Below, in pieces: positions 47,654 through 56,344 of a stretch of DNA of 64,000 nucleotides (position 1 is its first letter; every line of letters begins with the position of its first letter). A program made the translations under genes and the position numbers. Under the pieces are notes generated by a model that saw only the letters and a program-made list of their open reading frames with translations, had not been told where the DNA came from and did no database searches. The stretch lies in contig JAEUKC010000023.1 of NCBI GenBank assembly GCA_016794445.1, positions 1 to 64,000 of the forward strand. The letters are read 5' to 3'. Origin of the DNA: JADJMO01 sp016794445 (lineage in GTDB: Bacteria > Myxococcota_A > Polyangia > Polyangiales > JADJMO01).

Positions 47654-49069
47654 ATGCCCGACGAGAGCGCTCGATCCACGGTGGCGATCGCCGGGGTCAC
47701 GGGCTTCGTGGGCGAGACGCTCGCGCGCGCCCTCCGCGGGCACGCCGGGGTCGGTCGACTCGTCGGGATCGGCCGTGGGTCGGGGGCCTCCTCGCCCGTC
47801 GACGAGTGGCGCAAGTGCGACCTCTTCTCGCTGGCGGACGCCGAGCGCGCGCTCGCGGGCGTCGAGGTGGCGGTCTACCTCGTGCACTCGATGATGCCGT
47901 CGGCCGCGCTCACGCAGGGCGACTTCGCCGACTTCGACTTCCTCGCCGCCGACAACTTCGCGCGGGCCGCGGCGAAGAACGGCGTGAAGCAGATCGTGTA
48001 CCTCGGCGGGCTCGTGCCGCGGGGCGGTCGCGCGCTCTCGCGGCACCTCGAGAGCCGGCTCGAGGTGGAGCGCGTGCTCGGGGCCCACGGCACGCCGATC
48101 ACGGCGCTGCGCGCGGGGCTCGTCGTGGGGCCCGCGGGCTCGTCGTTCCTCATGCTGCGTCGGCTGGTCGAGCGCCTCCCCGTGATGCTCACGCCCGCGT
48201 GGACCGAGACGCGCACCCAGCCGATCGATCTCGCCGACGTCGTGGCCCTGCTCGCCCACTGCGTGGGGCGCCCCGAGACCTTCGGGCAGTCGTTCGACGT
48301 CGGCGGGCCCGAGGTCCTCACCTACCGCGCGATGATCGAGCGCATGGCGGCCAAGCTGGGCCGGAACCCTCGCCTCTACGCGGTCCCGTTCTTCACGCCC
48401 GGGCTCTCGCGGCTGTGGGTGTCGCTGGTGACGGGCGCGCCCAAGAGCCTCGTCGCGCCGCTCGTCGAGAGCCTGACCCACGAGATGGTCGCGGGCGATC
48501 GCCGCCTGCAGGACGCGGCGCGCATCCCCGGCCACTCGTTCGACGAGAGCCTCGACGCGGCCCTCGAGACCGAGCCTCCCGCGGACGCGCGCGAAGGGCG
48601 TTCGCGCACGCAGCGGGACGTCCGCTCCGTCCAGCGACTGCCGCTGCCCGACGGTCGTGACGCACGCTGGGTGGCGGACGAGTACCTCCGCTGGCTGCCG
48701 CGTCTCTTGCCGTTCGCGCTCCGCGTGCAGGTGGCCGACGACCAGGTCTGTCGCTTCACGCTGCTCGGCGTCACGCTGCTCGTGCTGGCGTATTCCAAAG
48801 AGCGGAGCAGCGATGACCGGGCGCTCTTCTACGTGCGCGGCGGCATCCTCGCCGGCCCGTCGGAGCGCGGCCGCCTCGAGTTTCGCAGCGTGCCGCGGGC
48901 GCCGTTCGTCATCGCCGCGATCCACGACTTCGTGCCGCGGCTGCCGTGGCCGATCTACGCGACCACCCAGGCCCCGTTCCACCTCGCGGTGATGCGGGCG
49001 TTCGGACGCCACCTCGCCCGGTCGAACGGGCGCCCCCGCTCGACCGAGCTCTCGGTGGAGCCGAACTAG
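47654..49069 (+). CDS. NAD(P)-binding Rossmann protein, YbjT/DUF2867-like
   Basis: 471 residues. N-terminal atypical SDR fold: VAIAGVTGFVGETLARAL (TGxxG), GVEVAVYLVHSMM, KQIVYLGGLVP and RAGLVVGPAGSSF. The C-terminal ~150 residues carry DUF2867-like sequence (RWVADEYLRWLPRLLPFALR, LPWPIYATTQAPFHLAVMRA). Such fusions are usually annotated NAD(P)H-binding proteins; substrate unknown. It may be cotranscribed with the lipoprotein 35 bases upstream. Convergent with the barrel gene. Confidence 0.8.
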   Translation: MPDESARSTVAIAGVTGFVGETLARALRGHAGVGRLVGIGRGSGASSPVDEWRKCDLFSLADAERALAGVEVAVYLVHSMMPSAALTQGDFADFDFLAADNFARAAAKNGVKQIVYLGGLVPRGGRALSRHLESRLEVERVLGAHGTPITALRAGLVVGPAGSSFLMLRRLVERLPVMLTPAWTETRTQPIDLADVVALLAHCVGRPETFGQSFDVGGPEVLTYRAMIERMAAKLGRNPRLYAVPFFTPGLSRLWVSLVTGAPKSLVAPLVESLTHEMVAGDRRLQDAARIPGHSFDESLDAALETEPPADAREGRSRTQRDVRSVQRLPLPDGRDARWVADEYLRWLPRLLPFALRVQVADDQVCRFTLLGVTLLVLAYSKERSSDDRALFYVRGGILAGPSERGRLEFRSVPRAPFVIAAIHDFVPRLPWPIYATTQAPFHLAVMRAFGRHLARSNGRPRSTELSVEPN

Positions 49070-49070
49070 C

Positions 49071-49703
49071 TCAGAACATGTCGTAGCCGAGGGCGAGGAG
49101 CGGCACGACCGTCACCTTGCTGGTGAAGATCGCGTGGAGGTCGAGGCCGATGGTGAAGGCCTTGCGCTTGTTCGGCTTGATGCTGCCGAGCGCGAGACCC
49201 GCGCGGGCCTCGATGCCGAAGAAGGTGCCGGCCTCGCCCGACGCGCTCGCGCTCGCACCATTGGCGTCGGCCTGGGTCGCCGCTTGCGCTGCGGCGCCGC
49301 GTAGGAGCTCGGGCCCCGCCGCGACGAAGAACATGTCGGAGAAGGTGAAGTCGGCGAGCGCGCCGATCCCGTAGAGCGCGACGGCGCTCACGCTCGTGCT
49401 GGCGCCGGTCGCGGAGTTGGAGACGGCAGCACCGGCGCCGAGCAGCAGGATCGGCGAGCCGTAGACGCCGATCATGTTGTCGATCTGCACACCGAAGCGC
49501 GCGTCGATGCCACCGATGCCGCCACCGGTGCCGTTGACGAAGTACTTGCCGCCGAAGCCGGAGATGCCCCAGCGGAAACGCATCTCCTCGCCGCCCGCCG
49601 GCTGCGCCGCCGGAGGGGGCGCGGGCGGTGGCATCTGCGCGGACGCAGTGCCCGTGGCGACGACGACTGCACCGAACGTCAAGATGGCGAGGGTGTTCTT
49701 CAT
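49071..49703 (-). CDS. Outer-membrane beta-barrel protein (210 aa)
   Basis: MKNTLAILTFGAVVVATGTA is a signal peptide with cleavage near ASAQ; a Pro/Ala linker to about residue 40; then Gly/Phe/Tyr-rich strands (RFRWGISGFGGKYFVNGTGG, FFGIEARAGLALGSI) and a terminal Phe (LGYDMF). TACGCT -10 six bases before the ATG. Convergent with the preceding gene. Confidence 0.78.
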   Translation of the reverse strand: MKNTLAILTFGAVVVATGTASAQMPPPAPPPAAQPAGGEEMRFRWGISGFGGKYFVNGTGGGIGGIDARFGVQIDNMIGVYGSPILLLGAGAAVSNSATGASTSVSAVALYGIGALADFTFSDMFFVAAGPELLRGAAAQAATQADANGASASASGEAGTFFGIEARAGLALGSIKPNKRKAFTIGLDLHAIFTSKVTVVPLLALGYDMF

Positions 49704-49709
49704 TGCGCC

Positions 49710-49715
49710 AGCGTA
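49710..49715 (-). promoter_or_regulatory. -10 hexamer TACGCT, predicted leaderless start
   Basis: TACGCT on the minus strand (49715-49710), six bases before the ATG at 49703. Confidence 0.5.
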
Positions 49716-49780
49716 AGGGGCGACGGAGCGAAAGGGGAGATGGTGCTTCGCCGCGCGGTCGACGCGGCGCGTTGCCCGCC

Positions 49781-50407
49781 TCAGGGCGCGAACGCCCGCT
49801 CCCTCTGATCACGCTCGAAGCGCACGGCGGCGCGCACGGCCGGACGCGTCAGGAGGCGCTCCTGGTAGGCCCGCAGCGTGGGGAACTCCTCGAGCGAGAT
49901 CCCGCCGTGGGGCGCGATGGTGAGCGCCCAGAACAGGTACGCGTCGGCCACCGTGAACCGATCGCCGACCAGCGCCTCCCGGCCCGCGAGGTGCCGCTCG
50001 ACCACCCCGAGAGGCTTCTGGATGACCTTGCGCGCGTGGTCCCGGACGGCGTCGGGGGAGTCTGGCGCGAACACCGGCGCGAGCCCCTTCTTGTGGATCT
50101 CGGTGCCGACGAAGCCGAGCCAGCGGGTCAGCTCGTAGCGCGCGAACTCGTCCGCTCGCGGCGCGAGCGCCAGGCCGGCGCGATCGGCGAGATAGGTCAA
50201 CACCGCGCTGTTCTCGACGAGCGTGTGCTGGTCGTCGATCACGAGTGTCGGCACCTGTCCCATGGGATTGAACGTGTGGAGATCCCCGCCGCCCTCGAGG
50301 CGCTTGGTCGGCAGATCCACGCGGTGCAGATCCACCTCGAGGCCCGCCTCCCGGCAGGCGATGTGGGCGGCGAGCGAGCAGGCGAACGGCGAGTAGAAGA
50401 GCTTCAT
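49781..50407 (-). CDS. gst: Glutathione S-transferase (208 aa)
   Basis: Typical soluble GST: MKLFYSPFACSLAAHIACRE (beta-alpha of the thioredoxin domain, with Ser/Cys at the active site region), NPMGQVPTLVIDD, ENSAVLTYLADRAG (glutathione-binding SNAIL-like motif), then the helical domain with LVGDRFTVADAYLFWALTIA. RBS GGAGG 7 bases before the ATG. Divergent from a TetR gene with a repeated operator-like 13-mer between, so likely inducible by the TetR ligand. Confidence 0.93.
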   Translation of the reverse strand: MKLFYSPFACSLAAHIACREAGLEVDLHRVDLPTKRLEGGGDLHTFNPMGQVPTLVIDDQHTLVENSAVLTYLADRAGLALAPRADEFARYELTRWLGFVGTEIHKKGLAPVFAPDSPDAVRDHARKVIQKPLGVVERHLAGREALVGDRFTVADAYLFWALTIAPHGGISLEEFPTLRAYQERLLTRPAVRAAVRFERDQRERAFAP

Positions 50408-50444
50408 CGCGGGACCTCCGGGTTGGTGCTAATATTGTCCGACG

Positions 50445-50457
50445 CGGTACATAAATG
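50445..50457. promoter_or_regulatory. Operator-like direct repeat, copy 1
   Basis: CGGTACATAAATG, identical to copy 2 at 50497-50509, 52 bp apart (about five helical turns). It lies beside an AATATT element (50431-50436) in the GST promoter region. Confidence 0.5.
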
Positions 50458-50494
50458 GCGGACCGGGCACGTTCGGTCAATTGTTTTTGTTCGT

Positions 50495-50500
50495 TACGGT
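50495..50500 (+). promoter_or_regulatory. -10 hexamer TACGGT, predicted leaderless start
   Basis: TACGGT, six bases, then ATG 50507 of the TetR gene; it overlaps operator copy 2. Confidence 0.4.
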
Positions 50501-50509
50501 ACATAAATG
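50497..50509. promoter_or_regulatory. Operator-like direct repeat, copy 2
   Basis: CGGTACATAAATG, ending on the TetR start codon, so bound repressor would block the TetR promoter. Confidence 0.5.
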
Positions 50510-51112
50510 ATCCAGACCCCGAAGAAACGTGGACGTCCGCGCGCGTTCGACGCCGCCGTGGTGCTCGAGCGGGCCACCGAGACGTTCCTGAAGTTCGGCT
50601 ACTCGGGGGCGTCGCTCGACGCCTTGACCACCTCCATGGGGCTGAACAAGCCGAGCCTGTACGCCGCGTTCGGGGACAAGCGGGCGCTCTTCGTCCGCGT
50701 GCTGGAGGACCGCGCCGACCAGGTGGCGAGGCGGATCCAGGCCGCGTTCGCGCGCGGCGAATCGCTCCAGGGCTCGCTGCAGGAGGCGTTCCTCGAGGCC
50801 GTCGAGATCTACACCGCCGACGACGCGCCCCCCGGGTGCCTCATCGTCAGCGGGTCGAGCACCGAGGCCGTGGTCGACGAGGGACTCGCCCAGTTCTCGC
50901 GGGAGTTCTTCGCGCGGTGCGACCACGTGGTGGCCAGGTGGTTCACCGAGAGGGTGCCCGTGGGGGGCGACGTCTCGGCGCTGAACCTGTCACGCCTGTT
51001 CAACGGGGTGATCCACGACCTCGCGCTGCGGGCGCGGGTGGGCGAGTCGCGGGCGAGGCTGCGCGACTACGCAGAGGGCGCGGCGCGGGCCCTCACCAAG
51101 GCCGCGGGGTGA
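50507..51112 (+). CDS. TetR family regulator divergent from GST
   Basis: 201 residues. HTH in residues 15-55 (YSGASLDALTTSMGLNKPSL followed by YAAFGDKRALF), preceded by the basic KKRGRPRAF common in this subgroup. The C-terminal domain resembles the TetR_C_16/YxaF-like class. By position it controls the GST and itself through the 13-bp direct repeats. Ligand is likely a small electrophile or drug, inferred from the GST. Confidence 0.9.
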   Translation: MIQTPKKRGRPRAFDAAVVLERATETFLKFGYSGASLDALTTSMGLNKPSLYAAFGDKRALFVRVLEDRADQVARRIQAAFARGESLQGSLQEAFLEAVEIYTADDAPPGCLIVSGSSTEAVVDEGLAQFSREFFARCDHVVARWFTERVPVGGDVSALNLSRLFNGVIHDLALRARVGESRARLRDYAEGAARALTKAAG

Positions 51113-51119
51113 AGCGCCC

Positions 51120-51168
51120 GATCCGGGGGTGATCGGATCGATCCGATCGTCGGATCTCCCCGATCACC
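51120..51168. repeat. GATC-dense palindrome
   Basis: Seven GATC sites in 46 bp, including a perfect 18-bp palindrome GATCGGATCGATCCGATC (51131-51148); GGTGATCGG (51128-51136) and CCGATCACC (51160-51168) form an outer inverted repeat. It lies just after the TetR gene and upstream of the next operon. Confidence 0.75.
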
Positions 51169-51245
51169 GTCACGCGGAAGCGACGCAATTTTCTAGCGGA
51201 TCCGGGCCTGTGACCGCCGGCATCTCTTTCGCAGAGGCGAAGGGC

Positions 51246-53099
51246 ATGCGTCCTCTTCCCTGGCTCCTCTCCCTCTCGACGCTGGCGGTCGTCACCAGCG
51301 CCGGCGCCGCGCCGACGCTCACGGAGTACCGCCACTTCCGCGCGCTGTCCGTCGACCTGCTCGGGCGCGTGCCGACGCGCGCCGACCTCGCCGCCTTCGA
51401 GAAGCCCGGCTTCGACCTCGACAAGTGGATCGACGCCGCGCTGGTCGGCAAGGGCTACGCCGAGCGCGTCCGCCGCACGTACATGGACCTCCTGCGCCTG
51501 GACGTCGGCTCCACCTTCACGTTCCGCCCGAACGCGAGCGTGCTCCGGCGCCAGACGATCCTCGGGCCCGACGGCAAGCAGATGTACGTCTACTACCGCA
51601 ACGGTCAGCGCCGCGCGCGGGAGGAGACCGACGGCGTGTTCTGCCTCTCGCAGGCGGACATCGGCGCCGTGTTCACCGGGACCGGCGTCACCATCGGGAC
51701 CCTCACGAAGGTCGACGCGAAGGTGCTCGACGCCAACACCACGCTGGTCAAGCCGTGGTGGCTCGGCGCGACGCCGACCGACCCGTCGTGGGCGCTGATC
51801 CCCGAGCTGCAGAAGGAGCCCGACGGCACGGCGACCACCATGGTTCGCGTGTGCAAGGAGGAGGCGTCCACCGCCACGAGCGCCCCCGTGTTCGCGACTG
51901 GTCGCAAGGCTCCGGTCGCGGGGACCCCACCGCCCTACGGCCGCGTGACTGCGCTGCCCCTCGACAGCGCGTACGCCGCCACCAACAAGGGCAAGGTCAT
52001 CGCCTGCGAGGGCGGGTCGGCGTACAGCAACACGACCGGTTGTGGGTGCGGCCCCGGCCTCGAGCGCTGCCTTCCGGCCGCCGGCAACAGCGTCGAGCCC
52101 GCCGCGTTCACGCTCCCGCAGGGGGCCATGCTCGGCGTCGATCGCCCGACCAGCGTCGCGCGCGACGGCGAGGGCGGCTGGCACCGGCAGTGGTGGTCGC
52201 AGGAGGCCGTGCGCACCATCGAGTGGATCGCGGCGAGCGACCGCGACTTCCGCGAGATCCTCACCGGCAAGGGCACGGTCGTGAACGGCCCGCTCGTGCA
52301 GTTCTACAAGCACGTCGCGGGGGCCACCTGCTGCGGCAACGGGATCAACCTCGGCTACGTCAACCCGGTCGGGCTCGTCGACGAGGCGAAGCTCCCCGCC
52401 CTCGCGCCGACCGACGGCGCCACCTGGAAGGTCGTGGACGACCGCGGCCCCAACGCCTCCGGCATCCTCACCATGCCGGTGTTCCTCACCAAGTACGGCA
52501 CGCGTCGCGGCCGCGCACACGTCCTCTACAACGTCTTCCGGTGCCGGCAGTTCGTCGCCGAGAACCTCAAGCTCGAGCCCTCGACCGAGCCCGACCTCAC
52601 CAAGCGCTCCGGCTGCCAGACCTGCCACGCCACGCTCGAGCCGATGGCCGCGTACTTCACGCGCGTGCTCGAGTCGGACTGGACCTGGCTCCCCAAGGAG
52701 AGCTTCCCGATCGACCAGGCGAGCTGCCGCGCCGATCCGCTCAAGATGTCGACGACCTGCAAGGGTTACTACGACCCGGCGTTCACGAGCCCGACGGCCA
52801 CCATGCTGCGCGGCGCCTACGCGAGCGTAGCCCACGCCGACGAGGGGCCCGCCGGGCTCGCCAAGGCGACCGTCTCGTCGCCCGAGTTCGGCAAGTGCGT
52901 CGTCACCAACATGGCGAGCTCGTTCCTCGGCCGCGAGCTCGGCGTGGAGGACGAGGCGATGGTCACCCGCCTCGAGGGAACGTTCGTCGGCTCCGGCTAC
53001 AAGATGCGGTCGCTGGTCAAGGCGCTGGTCCACGAGCCCGCCTACCTCACCGCCAACAACCTCTCGTCGACCGCGCTGCGCGAAGGAGAAGGCAAGTGA
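51246..53099 (+). CDS. DUF1549/DUF1588-like exported protein (617 aa)
   Basis: Start at ATG 51246, preceded by GAGGCGAAGG, giving signal MRPLPWLLSLSTLAVVTSAG. The first domain, YRHFRALSVDLLGRVPTRAD and LDKWIDAALVGKGYAERVRR, matches the DUF1549-type start of planctomycete/myxobacterial proteins. A heme motif GCQTCHATLEPMAAYF follows near residue 460, with the DUF1588/DUF1585-like C-terminus after it (SPEFGKCVVTNMASSFLGRE). First gene of a four-gene operon with a DUF1501 protein, the classic partner of this family. Likely periplasmic or surface; role in polymer or redox metabolism is inferred. Confidence 0.82.
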   Translation: MRPLPWLLSLSTLAVVTSAGAAPTLTEYRHFRALSVDLLGRVPTRADLAAFEKPGFDLDKWIDAALVGKGYAERVRRTYMDLLRLDVGSTFTFRPNASVLRRQTILGPDGKQMYVYYRNGQRRAREETDGVFCLSQADIGAVFTGTGVTIGTLTKVDAKVLDANTTLVKPWWLGATPTDPSWALIPELQKEPDGTATTMVRVCKEEASTATSAPVFATGRKAPVAGTPPPYGRVTALPLDSAYAATNKGKVIACEGGSAYSNTTGCGCGPGLERCLPAAGNSVEPAAFTLPQGAMLGVDRPTSVARDGEGGWHRQWWSQEAVRTIEWIAASDRDFREILTGKGTVVNGPLVQFYKHVAGATCCGNGINLGYVNPVGLVDEAKLPALAPTDGATWKVVDDRGPNASGILTMPVFLTKYGTRRGRAHVLYNVFRCRQFVAENLKLEPSTEPDLTKRSGCQTCHATLEPMAAYFTRVLESDWTWLPKESFPIDQASCRADPLKMSTTCKGYYDPAFTSPTATMLRGAYASVAHADEGPAGLAKATVSSPEFGKCVVTNMASSFLGRELGVEDEAMVTRLEGTFVGSGYKMRSLVKALVHEPAYLTANNLSSTALREGEGK

Positions 53100-53794
53100 A
53101 GACCCGTTCCCTCGTCCTCGGCCTGTTCCTCCTCGCCGGCTGCGCGCGCGACCCCGCCCCCGGCGAGCGCGAGGTCCCCTCGATCCCCGCCTCCGACCTC
53201 CCCGGTCACGGCACGCTCAACCAGGACGGCACCCCCAAGGAGGGCCCGCGCCTCCTGCCGGTGGAGGTGTACATCCAGTTCTACCTCGACGTGTTCGGCG
53301 GGCTCTCGCCGCTCGGCGCCGAGACCCTCGCGCGCGGCAAGGACGGCGCCCTCTTCGACACCTGGCGCGACTACCTCGCCTCGCTCGGCATGCCCGACTA
53401 CGAGAAGGACATCGCGCGCGTCGGGCAGACCAACGCGATGATGCTCGCCTCGTTCGAGCGCGTGGGGGTCTCGCTGTGCGACCGCGCGATCGAGCGCGAT
53501 CTGCGCGGCGCGACGCTCGACAAGCGCACCGTGTTCGCGTTCGAGCCCACCAAGGCGGCGCCGACCGAGGCCGAGTTCGCGGCGCGGTTCGACGTGCTCC
53601 ACCGCACCTTCCTCGGCTACCCGGCCGCGCTCGCCGAGACGCCGCGCACCAAGCGCTTCTTCGACCTCTACAACGCGACCGTGGCGCGCCACACGGCCAA
53701 GGGCGCCGCGCCGAGCACGTTCACCCCGACGGAGGCCGGCTGGGCCGCCGTCTGTTACGGGCTGGTCCGCCACCCCGAGCTCCACACCTACTGA
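53096..53794 (+). CDS. Operon lipoprotein (232 aa)
   Basis: GTG 53096 overlaps the previous TGA (GTGA). VKTRSLVLGLFLLAGCARDP with lipobox LAGC. The mature domain is mostly helical (LPVEVYIQFYLDVFGGLSPL, WRDYLASLGMPDYEKD, YNATVARHTAKGAAP) with a single Cys pair far apart. No known family. It sits between the DUF1549-like and DUF1501 genes and is surely cotranscribed. Confidence 0.75.
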   Translation: MKTRSLVLGLFLLAGCARDPAPGEREVPSIPASDLPGHGTLNQDGTPKEGPRLLPVEVYIQFYLDVFGGLSPLGAETLARGKDGALFDTWRDYLASLGMPDYEKDIARVGQTNAMMLASFERVGVSLCDRAIERDLRGATLDKRTVFAFEPTKAAPTEAEFAARFDVLHRTFLGYPAALAETPRTKRFFDLYNATVARHTAKGAAPSTFTPTEAGWAAVCYGLVRHPELHTY

Positions 53795-53811
53795 CGGGCC
53801 GAGGAAACACC

Positions 53812-55185
53812 ATGAACCAGCGAGAGACGACGGAGCGAAGGACGTTCCTCAAGGTGCTCGGCGGCCTCGGAGCGGCGGCGGTGACCGGCGCGCCGGTGCT
53901 GCGCGCGCTCGCCGAGGACAAGACGACGACCAGCGACGAGTTCTTCGTCCTGATCCACGCGCAGGGCGGCTGGGACGTGACCCTGTGGTCGGACCCACGA
54001 AACGAGGACAAGGGCCTCGTCGACCCGGCGACCGACAAGCTCGTGAACACCGAGGGCCTGCGCCGCTGGGTGGACGACGCCGAGGTCCGGCCGGGTGAGC
54101 GCACCTTCAAGAAGGTGCAGCCCGCGGGGTCGAAGCTCGTGTTCGGGCCGGGCATCGGCGACCTCGCCGACCTCTACGACCGCATCACGCTGTTCAACGG
54201 CGTCGCCGTCAACACGGTGAGCCACCCCGACGGCACCGCGTTCGCCGCCACCGGGCGGCACCTCGCGGGCGGTCGCGTCCCGGCGAGCAGCCTCGACTCG
54301 CTGCTGGCCAACGAGTTCGGCACCGGTCAGCTCCTGCCGGCCGTGAGCGTGCGGTTCCCCTCCGCGTTCCTCGGCCAGGACCTCGATCGCCGCGCGATGC
54401 CGCTGCTCGTCGACGGCATCGGCTCCATGGGGCGCTCGCTCGCGCGCTCCAACGCCAACACCACCGTCGCCGACCGCGACGCGGTGACCGCCCTGCTCAC
54501 GCAGGAGGCGAAGGACCTCGCCGCCCGCGCCCACGACCCGGGCGCGATGAACGGGTTCGCGCTCCAGCTCTCCGCGCTCACCAAGATGCTCGGCGGGCCG
54601 GTGCAGCAGATCTTCGACACGACCAAGCTCAAGGCCGCCCAGCCGACCTTCGACTACACCGGGCGGTTCATGGGCGCGTTCGCGCCGAACTTCGCGTTCG
54701 CCGTCGAGGCCATGAAGGCGAACCTCGTGCGCTGCGTGTCGTTCGCGATGGGGAGCTTCGACACCCACACGAGCAACTACACCGACCACGGCCTCAAGCT
54801 GCAGGAGACGTTCGACCAGATCACCGAGCTCGTGCGCGTGCTCGACGCGACCCCACACCCCACCCGCACGGGGCACAAGCTGTCGGAGCACACCCACGTG
54901 ATCGTGGTGAGCGAGTTCTGTCGCACGCCGCAGATCAACCTCACGGGCGGCCGCGACCACTACCCGAACGGGTCGGCGCTCGTGATCTCTCCGAAGTTCC
55001 GCGGCAACACGGTGCTCGGCTCGTCCGACCTCGAGCAGATGCTGCCGATCTCGTCGCGCACGTTCGGCGACGGGCTCCGCGCCGCGACACCAGCCGACGT
55101 GATCGCCACGGTGCTCGGCGCGTTCGGCATCGATCCCCGCAAGTACATGCGCGACGGAGAGGTCATCAAGGAGGTGCTGCGATGA
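53812..55185 (+). CDS. Tat-exported DUF1501 protein
   Basis: 457 residues. The N-terminus has a twin-arginine motif ERRTFLKVLGGLGAAAVTG (RRxFLK), so it is exported folded. The DUF1501 fold is a sulfatase/alkaline-phosphatase-like family: FFVLIHAQGGWDVTLWSDPR, FDTHTSNYTDHG, HTHVIVVSEFCRTPQIN and GGRDHYPNGSALVI carry the Asp/His residues used as metal ligands in that superfamily. RBS GAGG 8 bases upstream. Partner of the DUF1549-like protein. Substrate unknown. Confidence 0.9.
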   Translation: MNQRETTERRTFLKVLGGLGAAAVTGAPVLRALAEDKTTTSDEFFVLIHAQGGWDVTLWSDPRNEDKGLVDPATDKLVNTEGLRRWVDDAEVRPGERTFKKVQPAGSKLVFGPGIGDLADLYDRITLFNGVAVNTVSHPDGTAFAATGRHLAGGRVPASSLDSLLANEFGTGQLLPAVSVRFPSAFLGQDLDRRAMPLLVDGIGSMGRSLARSNANTTVADRDAVTALLTQEAKDLAARAHDPGAMNGFALQLSALTKMLGGPVQQIFDTTKLKAAQPTFDYTGRFMGAFAPNFAFAVEAMKANLVRCVSFAMGSFDTHTSNYTDHGLKLQETFDQITELVRVLDATPHPTRTGHKLSEHTHVIVVSEFCRTPQINLTGGRDHYPNGSALVISPKFRGNTVLGSSDLEQMLPISSRTFGDGLRAATPADVIATVLGAFGIDPRKYMRDGEVIKEVLR

Positions 55186-56318
55186 AGGCCTGGTGGCTCT
55201 CGCTGGTCGCCCTGACGCTGGGCTGCGGCGGTGGGGCGGAAGAGGCGCCGACGACGCAGGTCGAGGCGATGGTCGTGCGAACGGTCGACTGGAACCCGGC
55301 CAAGGCCGACCTCGGCGCGGTGCAGGCCGTCGCCGACTCGGGCGACACCTCGTACCTGTTCGGCGGCAAGGGCGTGACGCTCATGACCGGCGGCGCGGCC
55401 CGCGCGCAGATCGCGGGGCCGAAGGCGTGGGTCGGCGCGGCGGCGATCGCCGGCGCCGACGGCACCGGCACCTGGGTGATCGGCGTGACCGACGCCGGCC
55501 GCGTGGTCCGCGTGCGCGCCTCGTCGAGCCTCGAAGACGTCGGCGAGCGCTGGGGCCTCGAGAAGGACGTGGTCAAGAGCGTCGTGGCGGTGGACGCCAC
55601 CCACGTGGCGTTCGGCGTCGCGGGTGGCTTCGCGCTGTCCGACGGCAAGAAGGTGACCCGCTACGACGGCCCCAAGACGGGGCTCCTCCGAGGCGGGCAC
55701 GGCAAGCTCGGGTTCGTCGACGGCGGCAAGGTCCGGGTGATCTCCCTGCCGGCCGTCACCGCGGTGGACTGGCCGCTGCCGAGCGCGATCGACGTCGCGA
55801 TCGACGCGCGCGGGATCCTCGTGAGCTCGAGCGAGGGGCTGTTCGTCGAGCGCGACGGCAACCTCGTGCAGAAGCTCGACGGCTCGTTCGGGCCCCTGAC
55901 GGTGGCTGGTGACACCACCTGGACCACCACGGGCGGCGAGCTCGTGACGAGCGCGCCGACCGGCTTCGCGAAGAGCGCGGGTGCCGGCGTCGAGGGTGGC
56001 GCGAAGTTCTTCGGCGCGCCGAACGGCGAGCTCTGGGTGGTGGGCACGCAGGTGCGTCGCGTGTCCTACGGGACGCAGTCGGCGGCACTCGCCGACTGGC
56101 AGTCCACGGTGCAACCGATCTTCGCGAAGGTGTGCTCCGCGTGCCATTCGCCCGGCGGCTCGGCCGGCCTCGACCTGAGCTCGTACGCGGCGTGGGCGCG
56201 CCTGCGCGTGCAGATCGAGAAGCAGGTGGTGACCGACAAGAGCATGCCGCCGAAGTCGACGCCGTTCTCCGACGCCGACCGCGCCACGGTCGCGGCGTGG
56301 ATCACGCGCAACCGCTGA
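55182..56318 (+). CDS. Beta-propeller/cytochrome c lipoprotein (378 aa)
   Basis: ATG overlaps the DUF1501 stop (ATGA). MKAWWLSLVALTLGCGGGAE has lipobox TLGC. Residues about 40-280 form repeated beta blades (GKLGFVDGGKVRVISLPAVT, VAIDARGILVSSSEGLF). The C-terminal ~85 residues are a c-type cytochrome-like domain: VQPIFAKVCSACHSPGGSAG with CxxCH, Met candidates (SMPPKSTPF) and WITRN end. An electron acceptor or donor for the operon's exported enzymes is plausible. Confidence 0.82.
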   Translation: MKAWWLSLVALTLGCGGGAEEAPTTQVEAMVVRTVDWNPAKADLGAVQAVADSGDTSYLFGGKGVTLMTGGAARAQIAGPKAWVGAAAIAGADGTGTWVIGVTDAGRVVRVRASSSLEDVGERWGLEKDVVKSVVAVDATHVAFGVAGGFALSDGKKVTRYDGPKTGLLRGGHGKLGFVDGGKVRVISLPAVTAVDWPLPSAIDVAIDARGILVSSSEGLFVERDGNLVQKLDGSFGPLTVAGDTTWTTTGGELVTSAPTGFAKSAGAGVEGGAKFFGAPNGELWVVGTQVRRVSYGTQSAALADWQSTVQPIFAKVCSACHSPGGSAGLDLSSYAAWARLRVQIEKQVVTDKSMPPKSTPFSDADRATVAAWITRNR

Positions 56319-56344
56319 CCAGACGCCCTACGCGCGCGTGACGT

